Below are positions 42,934 to 50,802 of a stretch of DNA of 64,000 nucleotides, in pieces. The notes beneath the pieces are model-generated. The model worked only from the letters and a program-made list of their open reading frames with translations, was not told the DNA's origin and did no database searches. A program made the translations under genes and the position numbers. The DNA is from Hyphomicrobiaceae bacterium (GTDB taxonomy: Bacteria; Pseudomonadota; Alphaproteobacteria; Rhizobiales; Hyphomicrobiaceae): positions 2,908,300 to 2,972,299 of the forward strand of contig JAWKWE010000004.1 of the NCBI GenBank assembly GCA_041397645.1, in the 5' to 3' direction. Position 1 is the first letter of the stretch; each line of letters opens with the position of its first letter.

Positions 42934-44012
42934 AAAACATCAAGAGGTCTGGGTCCGAAATAGGGGATAAAGCCCTGCGCTTCAATCTTGGCTTTGTCGG
43001 CGGCCCGCTTGGCGGGGTCCTTGAGATAGTCGAGCACGAACACGGGTCGGCCTGCGTCGCGGGCCAGCTTAAGGTTCTCCAAGGTCTCATTCACCATTGC
43101 GGGGGCGTTGGCCCGCTCCGTGTGGTCCGCGCCGTAGAACAGATCCTCTTTGGCGACCGCGTCTATGACGTTTACCATTTCCTTGCGCGCAAGCAGCTCT
43201 TCGGCGTTCTGAAGGATGACGATGAAATTTGGGTTCTTCTTGCGCGCATGTGCGGCCAGACGCGCGACAAACGCGACCATCCGCCTGGCGGCGTCAGGGC
43301 ATTGATCTTCGACTTCCGAGTAGACGTCCACGCGGTCGAGGTAGACACCGTCAAAGCCTTCCTCGATCAGGCGGTAAAGTGGCGATGGTTCGATGCTGTT
43401 GTAGACACTGCGGCCGTCGTCATCGCCAAGAATCGTGCGTTGCCAGCCTTCCTCGCAAAAGCGGATCCGCCGGTTGCCCTTCCAGCGCTCGTTTTCCGAC
43501 AGCAGCCAATCGGGTGCGTCCTCGGTCATATACTCAGGAGTGAAGTAATCGGGCCGGTAATCCTCAGCCTCTCCGATCGATAGATAGGAGATCAATAGCC
43601 TGGGACTGCCGTCGGGTTTGACCTTGAGCTGGTTAATCTCGCGAGGGGTCAGGGCACGGCCGCCCTTGGCGCCGGAAGTCGCATCAGTGACCAGCATGTC
43701 GAAGGGTGCGCTACGCGCTGCGGCCGGGTCGAGTTCCTGGAGCTGGATGCCCCAGCTTTTCACCACATCCAGTCGAGCGGCTCTGGCTGACCGGGTCGGA
43801 TCGCCCTGGGGAGTAGGCGAGGTATGGGCTGGGTTGGGCGGGCGAACGGCTGGAGCGGGGGTAGGGACCGCCTCAGTGACGCCGCCGCCGGTTTCCGCCC
43901 GGGCCGCCGTGTGCGTCGGGCCGCCGGCATCACGCGCGAAGGCGCTGGCCGGGAGAGAAGCTCCTGCCAGAGTGGCGACGGCAATGATGAAACCGAACCT
44001 GCACGCGCACAT
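42909..44012 (-). CDS. GH114-type endo-alpha-1,4-polygalactosaminidase-like protein (first copy)
   Basis: A ~367-residue exported hydrolase, paralogue of the following gene. The signal peptide 'FGFIIAVATLAGASLPASAF' is followed by a Pro/Thr-rich linker and a TIM-barrel domain (~85-360) with 'LISYLSIGEAEDYRPDYF', 'FDGVYLDRVDVYSE' and 'FIVILQNAEELL', the likely catalytic acids. It may cut nascent or secreted Pel, a role performed in Pseudomonas by the PelA hydrolase domain missing from the deacetylase gene here. ATG 44012 is used; GTG 44030 is an alternative. Upstream is a long gap containing a tiny membrane-protein gene. Confidence 0.8.
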   Translation of the reverse strand: MCACRFGFIIAVATLAGASLPASAFARDAGGPTHTAARAETGGGVTEAVPTPAPAVRPPNPAHTSPTPQGDPTRSARAARLDVVKSWGIQLQELDPAAARSAPFDMLVTDATSGAKGGRALTPREINQLKVKPDGSPRLLISYLSIGEAEDYRPDYFTPEYMTEDAPDWLLSENERWKGNRRIRFCEEGWQRTILGDDDGRSVYNSIEPSPLYRLIEEGFDGVYLDRVDVYSEVEDQCPDAARRMVAFVARLAAHARKKNPNFIVILQNAEELLARKEMVNVIDAVAKEDLFYGADHTERANAPAMVNETLENLKLARDAGRPVFVLDYLKDPAKRAADKAKIEAQGFIPYFGPRPLDVLWFAHASH

Positions 44013-44236
44013 TGAGGTGTGCCAATTCACGGTGATGACAGCGCCTGCGAGTTTGGCCTCGAGGCATTAAAGATCGCCGTAGGATGTCTCAGAGGCGCGC
44101 AGCGAAACTAAGGCTCAGCGAGGGACTAGAGATCGCCGTCTCTGCAGCTGTGGCGCGCGGGCAAAACCTAACCCTGGAGCGCCTGTGAGCTGGCGTCCGG
44201 GAAGTCTTCCATGCTTTGCCTAGCCTTTGGGCGAAC

Positions 44237-44434
44237 TTAGTTTTTCGAGGCCGTCACATGCGTATCCGAGGCCCGTGCGGGCTCATCGGCGTAGGCATAA
44301 AGGCAACAGGCTGCGCCAATGCCTACGGCCATAATGAACAGCCAAAGCGCCGATCGCTTCGCCAGCCAGCCAATTGTCAGATGCGAAGAGTCGGTATGAT
44401 GCGTATCGGTCGCCGACGCCGGAGACGAAGCCAT
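44237..44434 (-). CDS. Small single-span membrane protein (65 aa)
   Basis: A 65-residue frame with a polar N-terminus, one hydrophobic span ('ALWLFIMAVGIGAACCLYAY') and a polar tail. A GAGG ribosome binding site lies five bases before the ATG. Composition and site support a real gene, but I know no family. About 220 bases separate it from the GH114 genes downstream on the same strand. Confidence 0.5.
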   Translation of the reverse strand: MASSPASATDTHHTDSSHLTIGWLAKRSALWLFIMAVGIGAACCLYAYADEPARASDTHVTASKN

Positions 44435-44870
44435 GTGCCCTCTATTCCCGTGAAGCTGTGATTTGCCGCTGACAGCCCGTGTTTGAATGCACCTGAAATT
44501 GGGGCTGTTACAAGAGTGTTTGCATCCGTGGACGCGAATCAGATGCAGAGTGTGTCGCGTCCGCCGCGCTTTGGGTCGCGCAGCGGGTCGTCCGCCGGCA
44601 GATCAAATTCCTTGCCAGTTCATTTGCATCGATTCCTGCGTCAGTTGTGCACAAATTCAGGGGTTGTTAAGCAACAGTCCTGTGACAAATGCGCCTGAAC
44701 GATAAATAGGCACTTGATGTGTCCGCCAAGTTCTTGTGCAATTAATCTGATGTACATAACTTGTTCCGAACATTGGAACGTCAAAAAAAGCAGACTGCCG
44801 AGGACACGCTCAGGGAAAGTTGGGTCGCTCTAGTTGAGTGGCTCGCCTCTCACACACCTGGGGGTGTCCG
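44435..44870. other. 436-base intergenic region without recognisable gene
   Basis: This lies between two divergent small genes. It is AT-richer than its surroundings (for example 44740-44790) and has short dyads such as GTTCC-n7-GGAAC near 44763, so it probably holds the promoters of both neighbours. No promoter pair with good spacing and no RNA gene could be assigned. Confidence 0.5.
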
Positions 44871-45077
44871 ATGATTGAACTTGTGGTTGCGGTTTGCATG
44901 ATAGATCAGCCGTCCCAGTGCAAGGACGTCTACCTGAACTTTGAAGGCGCCAGTGTCACGCCTCAGCAGTGTATGATGAATGGCCAGATGGAGATGGCCA
45001 AATGGATAGGCGACCACCCAAATTGGCAGATTAAAAGGTGGCGCTGCGGGATCGCTGGTCAAATGGCCAAGATCTGA
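44871..45077 (+). CDS. Small conserved cysteine-containing protein (68 aa)
   Basis: A 68-residue protein, 'MIELVVAVCMID' to 'RWRCGIAGQMAKI', with four cysteines ('VCMID', 'QCKDV', 'QQCMM', 'RWRCG') and conserved-looking aromatic positions ('DHPNWQIKRW'). Small proteins of this pattern occur widely in Hyphomicrobiales and have no assigned function. The ATG follows a GGGGGTG stretch. It lies 90 bases before metY in the same direction. Confidence 0.65.
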   Translation: MIELVVAVCMIDQPSQCKDVYLNFEGASVTPQQCMMNGQMEMAKWIGDHPNWQIKRWRCGIAGQMAKI

Positions 45078-45095
45078 GCTGACGTAAATTTCTCT

Positions 45096-45163
45096 CGCCC
45101 CGGTTGACAGTGAGGGGCGTCGTGCCCTCCTTGGCGGAAAAGATCCGCCAAGTGAAGGGACGA
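45096..45163 (+). promoter_or_regulatory. Structured mRNA leader of metY that sequesters the ribosome binding site
   Basis: Hairpin 1 pairs CGCCCC (45096-45101) with GGGGCG (45114-45119). Hairpin 2 pairs CTTGGCGG (45130-45137) with CCGCCAAG (45145-45152) and is extended by CCCT (45125-45128) with AGGG (45156-45159) and TCGT with ACGA (45160-45163). The AGGG is the core of the metY ribosome binding site (AAGGGA, eight bases before ATG 45168), so the stem would hide it. No SAM-II or other met riboswitch consensus is visible. Confidence 0.5.
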
Positions 45164-45167
45164 AACA

Positions 45168-46457
45168 ATGTCAGAGACATCAGCTCAAAAGTTCGCAACG
45201 CTTGCTGTTCATGCCGGAGCCGCGCCTGATCCGGCCACCGGCGCCCGAGTTACACCAATCTATCAGACCGCGTCCTATGTGTTTCAGGACGCCGATCACG
45301 CCGCCCAGCTCTTCGGACTACAGGCGTTCGGCAACATCTACACGCGCATCACCAATCCGACGCAGTCGGTCCTGGAGGGCCGCATGGCGGCGCTGGAGGG
45401 TGGCACTGCGGCGTTGGCGGTGTCATCCGGTCACGCGGCCCAGTTTCTCACCTTCCACACGTTGCTCGAGCCGGGCGATGAGTTCATCGCTGGCAGCCAG
45501 CTGTACGGCGGCTCGATCAACCAGTTCAACCATTCCTTCAAAAAGTTCGATTGGCGCGTTGTCTGGGCAAACTCGCTCGATCCAGCCTCCTTCGAGCGGG
45601 CGCTGACGCCGAAGACGCGCGCGATTTTCATTGAGAGCATCGCAAATCCTGGTGGCATCGTCGTCGACATCGAAGCCATCTCGAAAATTGCCAAGAAGGC
45701 GGGCGTTCCGCTCATCGTCGACAACACGCTCGCAACACCTTACCTGTGCCGTCCCAAGGATTTCGGCGCCGATGTCGTCGTTCACAGCCTCACCAAGTTC
45801 ATCGGCGGGCATGGCAACTCGATTGGCGGTGTGCTTGTCGATTGCGGCACCTTCGACTGGATGGGAAGCAAGAACCGCTACAAGACTCTGGTGGAGCCAA
45901 ACGCCTCCTATAACGGCATGGTCCTAGGCGAGATATTCGGCAACATGGCCTTTGCTATTGCAGCCCGCGTGATGGGCCTTCGCGATATCGGTCCGGCGAT
46001 CTCGCCGTTTAATGCATTCTTGCTGCTGACAGGAGCCGAGACGCTTCCACTGCGTATGCAGCGCCACTCAGACAACGCGCTGGCGGTTGCCCGTTTTCTG
46101 AAGGATCACCCTAAAGTTGCTTGGGTGAACTATGCTGGTCTGCCCGGCAACGACAGCTATGAGCGTCACAAGAAGTACTGCCCCAAGGGTGCAGGTGCCG
46201 TGTTCACGTTCGGGCTCAAGGGCGGTTACGAGGCCGGCGTGAAGCTTGCGTCCTCGCTCAAGTTGTTCTCGCTATTGGCCAACATCGGCGATACGCGCAG
46301 TCTCGTCATCCATCCAGCTTCCACGACCCACCGTCAGCTGACGGACGAACAGCGCGTCGCGGCCGGAGCGGGACCCGATGTCGTGCGCTTGTCCGTTGGC
46401 ATCGAGGATGAAGCCGACATCATCGCGGATCTTGCCCAGGCGCTGGATGCGCTCTGA
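45168..46457 (+). CDS. metY: O-acetylhomoserine aminocarboxypropyltransferase (sulfhydrylase)
   Basis: A 429-residue PLP enzyme of the Cys/Met metabolism family that makes homocysteine from O-acetylhomoserine and sulfide (or methionine from methanethiol). Signatures: 'FATLAVHAGAAPDPATGARV', 'TPIYQTASYVF', 'YTRITNPTQSVLEGRMAALE' and 'VVVHSLTKFIGGHG' with the PLP-binding Lys. The length of about 430 and the 'FGLQAFGNIYTRI' region fit O-acetylhomoserine sulfhydrylases rather than cystathionine synthases (about 390). A structured leader covers its ribosome binding site. Homoserine dehydrogenase, which feeds this pathway, is 4 kb downstream. Confidence 0.92.
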   Translation: MSETSAQKFATLAVHAGAAPDPATGARVTPIYQTASYVFQDADHAAQLFGLQAFGNIYTRITNPTQSVLEGRMAALEGGTAALAVSSGHAAQFLTFHTLLEPGDEFIAGSQLYGGSINQFNHSFKKFDWRVVWANSLDPASFERALTPKTRAIFIESIANPGGIVVDIEAISKIAKKAGVPLIVDNTLATPYLCRPKDFGADVVVHSLTKFIGGHGNSIGGVLVDCGTFDWMGSKNRYKTLVEPNASYNGMVLGEIFGNMAFAIAARVMGLRDIGPAISPFNAFLLLTGAETLPLRMQRHSDNALAVARFLKDHPKVAWVNYAGLPGNDSYERHKKYCPKGAGAVFTFGLKGGYEAGVKLASSLKLFSLLANIGDTRSLVIHPASTTHRQLTDEQRVAAGAGPDVVRLSVGIEDEADIIADLAQALDAL

Positions 46458-46489
46458 TCTAAACTTGTAAGAAGAGGGACGTCACGGCA

Positions 46490-46813
46490 ATGAAGTATCA
46501 ACTCGTTCTGCAATTCCAGGGCGATGACGAAGAGACGCTCGACAAGGTCGTCGCTTTGGAAGATCAGCTCATAGAGGAGTTGGGTGCATCGACAATAGCG
46601 GAGGTCGATGGTCACGAGGAAGGCGATGGCTCGATCTACGTTATGATCGAGACCAAAAATCCAAGCAAGGTGTGGGAACGCATCGAGCCACTCGTGGAAG
46701 CCGCTGCCTCGGAAGATCTCGAGGCGATGGCCGTCGCCTACCGCGAACGTGACAGCGAAGATTACACTGTCCTTTGGCCCGCCGACTACGAGGGCGAATT
46801 CGAGGTCGTCTAG
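46490..46813 (+). CDS. Conserved small acidic protein of unknown function
   Basis: A 107-residue, strongly acidic cytoplasmic protein ('MKYQLVLQFQGDDEETLDKV', 'VDGHEEGDGSIYVMIETKN', 'LWPADYEGEFEVV'). The alternating strands and helices suggest a small alpha/beta fold. It has no signal or membrane segment and I recognise no named family. The start is 33 bases after metY, preceded by AGAAGAGGGA, so co-transcription is possible. Confidence 0.65.
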   Translation: MKYQLVLQFQGDDEETLDKVVALEDQLIEELGASTIAEVDGHEEGDGSIYVMIETKNPSKVWERIEPLVEAAASEDLEAMAVAYRERDSEDYTVLWPADYEGEFEVV

Positions 46814-46922
46814 CCGCGCTTCATTGCGGGAGGTGATTTCCTTACGTGCAGTTTTGCCAGCATTTGGACACGAAAAGACGTATGAACAACGAAACAACAA
46901 TTCGGTCCTAGGGAGGTTTTAG

Positions 46923-47249
46923 ATGCGCAAAGTTCTGCTTGGGGTTTTGCTCGGCGTCGCGACGACCGGCAGTGCCATTGCAGCCGATTCCAAGTCTTTT
47001 TGTCCCGAAGGGCCTGCGACGATCACGGGCACCATCGGGGTGAACCGTCTTTTCGATCCGCCGGACTATTGGGTTGGAGAGTCCATGCCCTGCCGCATCC
47101 ATCTGATCGAACTCGATGCCCCGGACGCAACTTGCGTCGAGGGAGCAAAGTTTTCCGTCACCGGCAAGGTTGAGTACGTGAAGGAAGATGGCGAGATCAG
47201 CTTGGTGCAGATCGTCAAGCCCGACAAACTCACTTGCGAGAAGAAGTAA
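46923..47249 (+). CDS. Small secreted protein of unknown function
   Basis: A 108-residue protein with a clear signal peptide ('KVLLGVLLGVATTGSAIAA'). The mature part reads like a small beta-barrel ('ATITGTIGVNRLFDPPDYW', 'FSVTGKVEYVKEDGEISLVQ') with cysteines at 'SFCPEG', 'MPCRIH', 'ATCVEG' and 'LTCEKK', perhaps two disulfides. An OB-like fold is a guess. ATG 46923 follows GGGAGG at good spacing. It ends before a strong hairpin terminator shared with phaC. Confidence 0.68.
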   Translation: MRKVLLGVLLGVATTGSAIAADSKSFCPEGPATITGTIGVNRLFDPPDYWVGESMPCRIHLIELDAPDATCVEGAKFSVTGKVEYVKEDGEISLVQIVKPDKLTCEKK

Positions 47250-47276
47250 GCCTTCTTGGATCGTCCGTGAATGCAG

Positions 47277-47305
47277 AAACGGCGCGCAGGTCTTGCGCGC
47301 CGTTT
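47277..47305. terminator. Bidirectional intrinsic terminator between the secreted-protein gene and phaC
   Basis: A perfect 12-bp stem (AAACGGCGCGCA 47277-47288, TGCGCGCCGTTT 47294-47305) with a five-base loop is followed on the plus strand by CTATTTT and begins with A-rich bases, so it can act in both directions between two convergent genes. Confidence 0.85.
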
Positions 47306-47337
47306 CTATTTTGGAAAAAAGTACGCGGCCGTCTAGA

Positions 47338-49149
47338 TCAGCGCGCCTTGACGTAGCTTCCAGGTGCGTCCTCGATGACGCCAAGTTTGGCGCCGGGTTC
47401 GCGCGCCGGAATTTTTGCCCCCGATCGCGTGTTGAGCCACTTGATCCAGTACGGCCACCATGAGCCAGGGTGTTCCTTGGCGCTCTTGATCCAGTCATTC
47501 AACTCCGCCGCGTCGTCGTTGCCGTCGGTCCAGAATTGATACTTGACCTTGTCGGGCGGGTTGACGACGCCGGCAATGTGGCCAGAACCGGCGAGCACGA
47601 ACTCGACAGGGCTGCTGAACATCTTGGAGCCGCGATAGACCGAAGCAGCCGGCGCGATGTGGTCTTCGCGCGTTGCAACCTCGAAAACTGGCAGCTTAAT
47701 GCGGCTTAGGTCCAGTTTCGTGCCCGCAATCGTCATGTCGCCGCGGGCCAGCCGGTTCTCATTGTAGAACTCGCGCAGATAGAACTTGTGGTTGGCCGCC
47801 GCCATGCGCGTCGAGTCCTGGTTCCAATACAGCAGGTCGAACGGAAACGGCTTTTTGCCGAGCATGTAGTTGTTGACGATGTAAGGCCAGATCAGATCGC
47901 GCGGACGCATCATGTTGAACACGTTGGCCATGCGCGATCCATCGAGGAAGCCGCGCTGTGTCATCAGTTCATCGAGCGAGGCGAGCTGGTTGTCATCGGT
48001 AAACAGCAGCAGATCACCCGCGAGCGAGAAATCGACCTGGGTGGTGAGCAGCGTGGCGCTCTCGTAGGGGTCTTCGCCGCGCGTTGCAAGATAGGCAAGC
48101 GTTGTGGAAAGTGCTGTGCCGCCGACGCAATATCCCAGGACGTTGATCTTCTCTTGATTGGTTTCCTGGCTGACGGCGAGTGTCGCCGAGAGAATGCCCT
48201 CGAGCATGTAGTCTTCGAAGGTCGCGTCGGCGAGGTCTTCGCCTGGGTTGACCCAGGAAACTACGAACACCGTGAAGCCTTGGTCGACGATGTACTTGAT
48301 GAAGCTCTTTTGGGCCGTGAGATCGAGGATGTAGAACTTGTTGATCCAGGGTGGCACCAACAGCAACGGGCGCTCGCGCACCTGCTTGGTGGTGGGTGAA
48401 TATTGGATGAGTTGCAGCAGACGGTTCTGAAAGACGATTTTTCCAGGTGTCGTCGCAAGGTTCTTGCCCAGCTCGAATGCAGTCGTGTCGGTCTGACTGA
48501 TGCGCATCAAGTCGGTCGACCGCTCCATGTCGCGCGCCAGAAGCTTGACGCCTTCGACCAAGTTGGAGGCGTTGGAGCGGAACGTCTCGCGCAGCACCTC
48601 TGGGTTGGTCGCAAGAAAGTTGGACGGAGAGTAGGCGCTGGTAAGCTGCCTCAGATAAAACTCGGCGCGATGACGATCGCGCTCTGAAAGTCCCTCGGTC
48701 TGTGCAAGGCGATCCTCCGCCCACTTGCAGGCGAGCAGGTAGGCCTGTTTGCAGAAGTCGAAAAAGGGATTGGCACTCCACTCGGGGTCCTTGAACCGGT
48801 TATCGCCAGGAGCAGGCTCGATGAGCGGAGGAACCTTGAGCCCGAACATGCGCTGGACGACATTATTCCAAAGCTCTCCGAACAGCCGGAAGAACTCGCC
48901 TTGGGCCTCGGCAAAGCGGGCAGGATCCGATAGCCATACGCGAAGCAGTTCCCCGACTGTTTGCGTGGCAGCCGACAGCTCGCTGGCGGGCGAATAGGGG
49001 CCGGAATTCGCGTCAGGACGTTCGGTCAAACGCATCAGCGCTTCGCTGCCCACCTCATAGGCCTTGAGGAGGTTGGTCGCAAACTCCTCAGGGTTGGGGA
49101 TGAGGTAGTTTGAGAAGTATTTCAGAGCGTCAGGTGTTTCCTGTTGCAT
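47338..49149 (-). CDS. phaC: Class I poly(3-hydroxyalkanoate) synthase
   Basis: A 603-residue polymerase that makes polyhydroxybutyrate from 3-hydroxyacyl-CoA at the granule surface. The lipase-like box carries the catalytic Cys in 'GYCVGGTAL'; 'LLVPPWINKFYILDL', 'FVVSWVNPG', 'DHIAPAASVYRG' and 'LAGSGHIAGVVNPP' supply the Asp and His of the triad. The length is typical for class I. ATG 49149 is preceded by GAGGAA. No phaA, phaB, phasin or regulator lies adjacent. Confidence 0.95.
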   Translation of the reverse strand: MQQETPDALKYFSNYLIPNPEEFATNLLKAYEVGSEALMRLTERPDANSGPYSPASELSAATQTVGELLRVWLSDPARFAEAQGEFFRLFGELWNNVVQRMFGLKVPPLIEPAPGDNRFKDPEWSANPFFDFCKQAYLLACKWAEDRLAQTEGLSERDRHRAEFYLRQLTSAYSPSNFLATNPEVLRETFRSNASNLVEGVKLLARDMERSTDLMRISQTDTTAFELGKNLATTPGKIVFQNRLLQLIQYSPTTKQVRERPLLLVPPWINKFYILDLTAQKSFIKYIVDQGFTVFVVSWVNPGEDLADATFEDYMLEGILSATLAVSQETNQEKINVLGYCVGGTALSTTLAYLATRGEDPYESATLLTTQVDFSLAGDLLLFTDDNQLASLDELMTQRGFLDGSRMANVFNMMRPRDLIWPYIVNNYMLGKKPFPFDLLYWNQDSTRMAAANHKFYLREFYNENRLARGDMTIAGTKLDLSRIKLPVFEVATREDHIAPAASVYRGSKMFSSPVEFVLAGSGHIAGVVNPPDKVKYQFWTDGNDDAAELNDWIKSAKEHPGSWWPYWIKWLNTRSGAKIPAREPGAKLGVIEDAPGSYVKAR

Positions 49150-49547
49150 CTTCGACGCGTTCCTCGAAGTTTGTTCTTCTCATTGGCCGCGTCGGTGCAT
49201 CCGGCGACGGCGATCGTATATTCCGGATCTGTAACAGTGCCGTTGCGCCGATGTTCAATCAAGGCCAAAGCAGGTCGGATTATTCTAAAGATATAGCGCG
49301 GCGCGCATGTTTTGAGCAGGTCTGGGATCTGCCGTATATTCAGCCGACGTGTCTCGGCGCACGATGCCGCACCGCACAATGCTTCATGGTGCGCCATTAC
49401 GCGCTGGAAACGCGGGCGCTGCCCCTGGACGCGGCTGCCGCTGCGGGCGTAAAGAACTGGCCTACATGCGGTTGTTGCCCCTTTTTAAGAGGATAACAGC
49501 GTGCGTCTGCGTTTATCCGAGGTCATTATGAAGGCGCACACACTTTC
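49150..49547. other. 398-base divergent intergenic region without recognisable gene
   Basis: It separates phaC from the aminotransferase gene and must hold both promoters. A frame crossing it on the plus strand (49110-49496) overlaps the start of phaC, has no ribosome binding site and shows no protein-like features, so I treat the region as non-coding. Confidence 0.6.
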
Positions 49548-50792
49548 GTGCGAGAGAACCGGGCTTTGAGCGAAGAATTCCATCGGATCAAGAGGCTGCC
49601 CCCTTATGTGTTCGCCGAGGTCAACCGGCTGAAGGCGGACGCTCGTGCGCGCGGCGCCGACATCATAGATCTTGGTATGGGCAACCCTGATATGCCCACC
49701 CCTCAACACATCGTAGATAAGTTAATCGAGACGGTTAATAAGCCGCGCACGCATCGCTACTCCGCCTCAAAAGGCATTCCTGGTTTGCGCCGTGCGCAGG
49801 CCGCCTATTATGCGCGCCGTTTTGGCGTGAAGCTCGATCCCGACACCGAGGTCGTCGCGACGATGGGATCGAAGGAAGGCTTCGCGAATATGGCGCAGGC
49901 CATCACGGCGCCGGGCGACGTCGTATTGGTGCCTAACCCTACTTATCCGATCCATACCTTCGGGTTCATTATCTCGGGGGCTTCGATACGGCATCTGCCC
50001 GCCAGCAACGGGCCGGACTTCCTGCGCGCCGTTGAACACGCTGTCCAGCATTCCATACCCAAACCGCTCGCGGTGGTCGTATCGTTCCCATCCAACCCGA
50101 CCGCGATGGTCGCGGATCTGGATTTCTACAAAGAGGTGGTCGCGCTCGCCAAGAAGCTCGGCATCTATGTGTTGTCCGATCTTGCCTATGCCGAGCTCTA
50201 CTACGACGACAATCCGCCGCCTTCGATTCTGCAGGTGCCCGGTGCCAAGGACGTTGCGGTAGAATTCACCTCGCTCTCCAAGACCTACAACATGCCCGGT
50301 TGGCGCATGGGCTTCGCAGTCGGTAACGAGCGCATGATTGCGGCGCTGGGACGGGTTAAATCGTATCTCGACTATGGCGCCTTCACGCCTGTGCAGGTGG
50401 CGGCGGCCGCGGCGTTGAACGGCCCGCAGGATTGCGTGGATGAGATCCGCTCCATGTACCATCATCGCCGCGATGTGCTGGTGGAGAGCTTCGGTCGTGC
50501 CGGAATGCCTATTCCCCCACCTCCTGCCACCATGTTCGCGTGGGCGCCGGTGCCTGAACCTTTCCGGCAACTGGGCTCAGTCGGCTTCGCCAAGCTGCTT
50601 ATCGAAAAAGCCGACGTTGCTGTGTCTCCCGGCGTTGGGTTCGGTGAGTACGGAGAGGGCTTTGTTCGCGTGGCGCTCGTGGAGAACGAGCACCGCATTC
50701 GGCAGGCGGCCCGCTCGATAAAGAAATTCCTCACAGAGTATGCGGAAGGGAAGCACAACGTCGTGTCCCTCCCTGAAAGAGCCAGCAGGTAG
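49548..50792 (+). CDS. PLP-dependent aminotransferase (alanine/aspartate transaminase type), upstream of hom
   Basis: A 414-residue fold-type I aminotransferase. 'DIIDLGMGNPDMPTPQHIVD', 'HRYSASKGIPGLRRA', 'LVPNPTYPIHTFGF', 'SFPSNPTAMV' and 'FTSLSKTYNMPGWRMGF', with the PLP Lys in 'SLSK', are visible. In proteobacteria the gene just before hom is often annotated as alanine transaminase (AlaA-like); LL-diaminopimelate aminotransferase is a close relative. Substrate specificity cannot be decided from sequence alone. The start is GTG 49548; a TTG six codons later is possible. hom begins ten bases after its stop, so the pair forms an operon. Confidence 0.85.
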   Translation: MRENRALSEEFHRIKRLPPYVFAEVNRLKADARARGADIIDLGMGNPDMPTPQHIVDKLIETVNKPRTHRYSASKGIPGLRRAQAAYYARRFGVKLDPDTEVVATMGSKEGFANMAQAITAPGDVVLVPNPTYPIHTFGFIISGASIRHLPASNGPDFLRAVEHAVQHSIPKPLAVVVSFPSNPTAMVADLDFYKEVVALAKKLGIYVLSDLAYAELYYDDNPPPSILQVPGAKDVAVEFTSLSKTYNMPGWRMGFAVGNERMIAALGRVKSYLDYGAFTPVQVAAAAALNGPQDCVDEIRSMYHHRRDVLVESFGRAGMPIPPPPATMFAWAPVPEPFRQLGSVGFAKLLIEKADVAVSPGVGFGEYGEGFVRVALVENEHRIRQAARSIKKFLTEYAEGKHNVVSLPERASR

Positions 50793-50802
50793 TCGTATTT
50801 CC

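Noticed and set aside
44760..44785. Alphaproteobacterial LexA (SOS) box
   Set aside because: GAAC and GAAC occur but are four bases apart, not the seven required by the GTTC/GAAC consensus.
45096..45167. SAM-II or other known SAM riboswitch before metY
   Set aside because: The expected SAM-II loop and pseudoknot sequences are not present; only simple nested hairpins are seen.
49110..49496. Plus-strand frame between phaC and the aminotransferase
   Set aside because: Overlaps the phaC start in antisense and has no start signals or recognisable domain.
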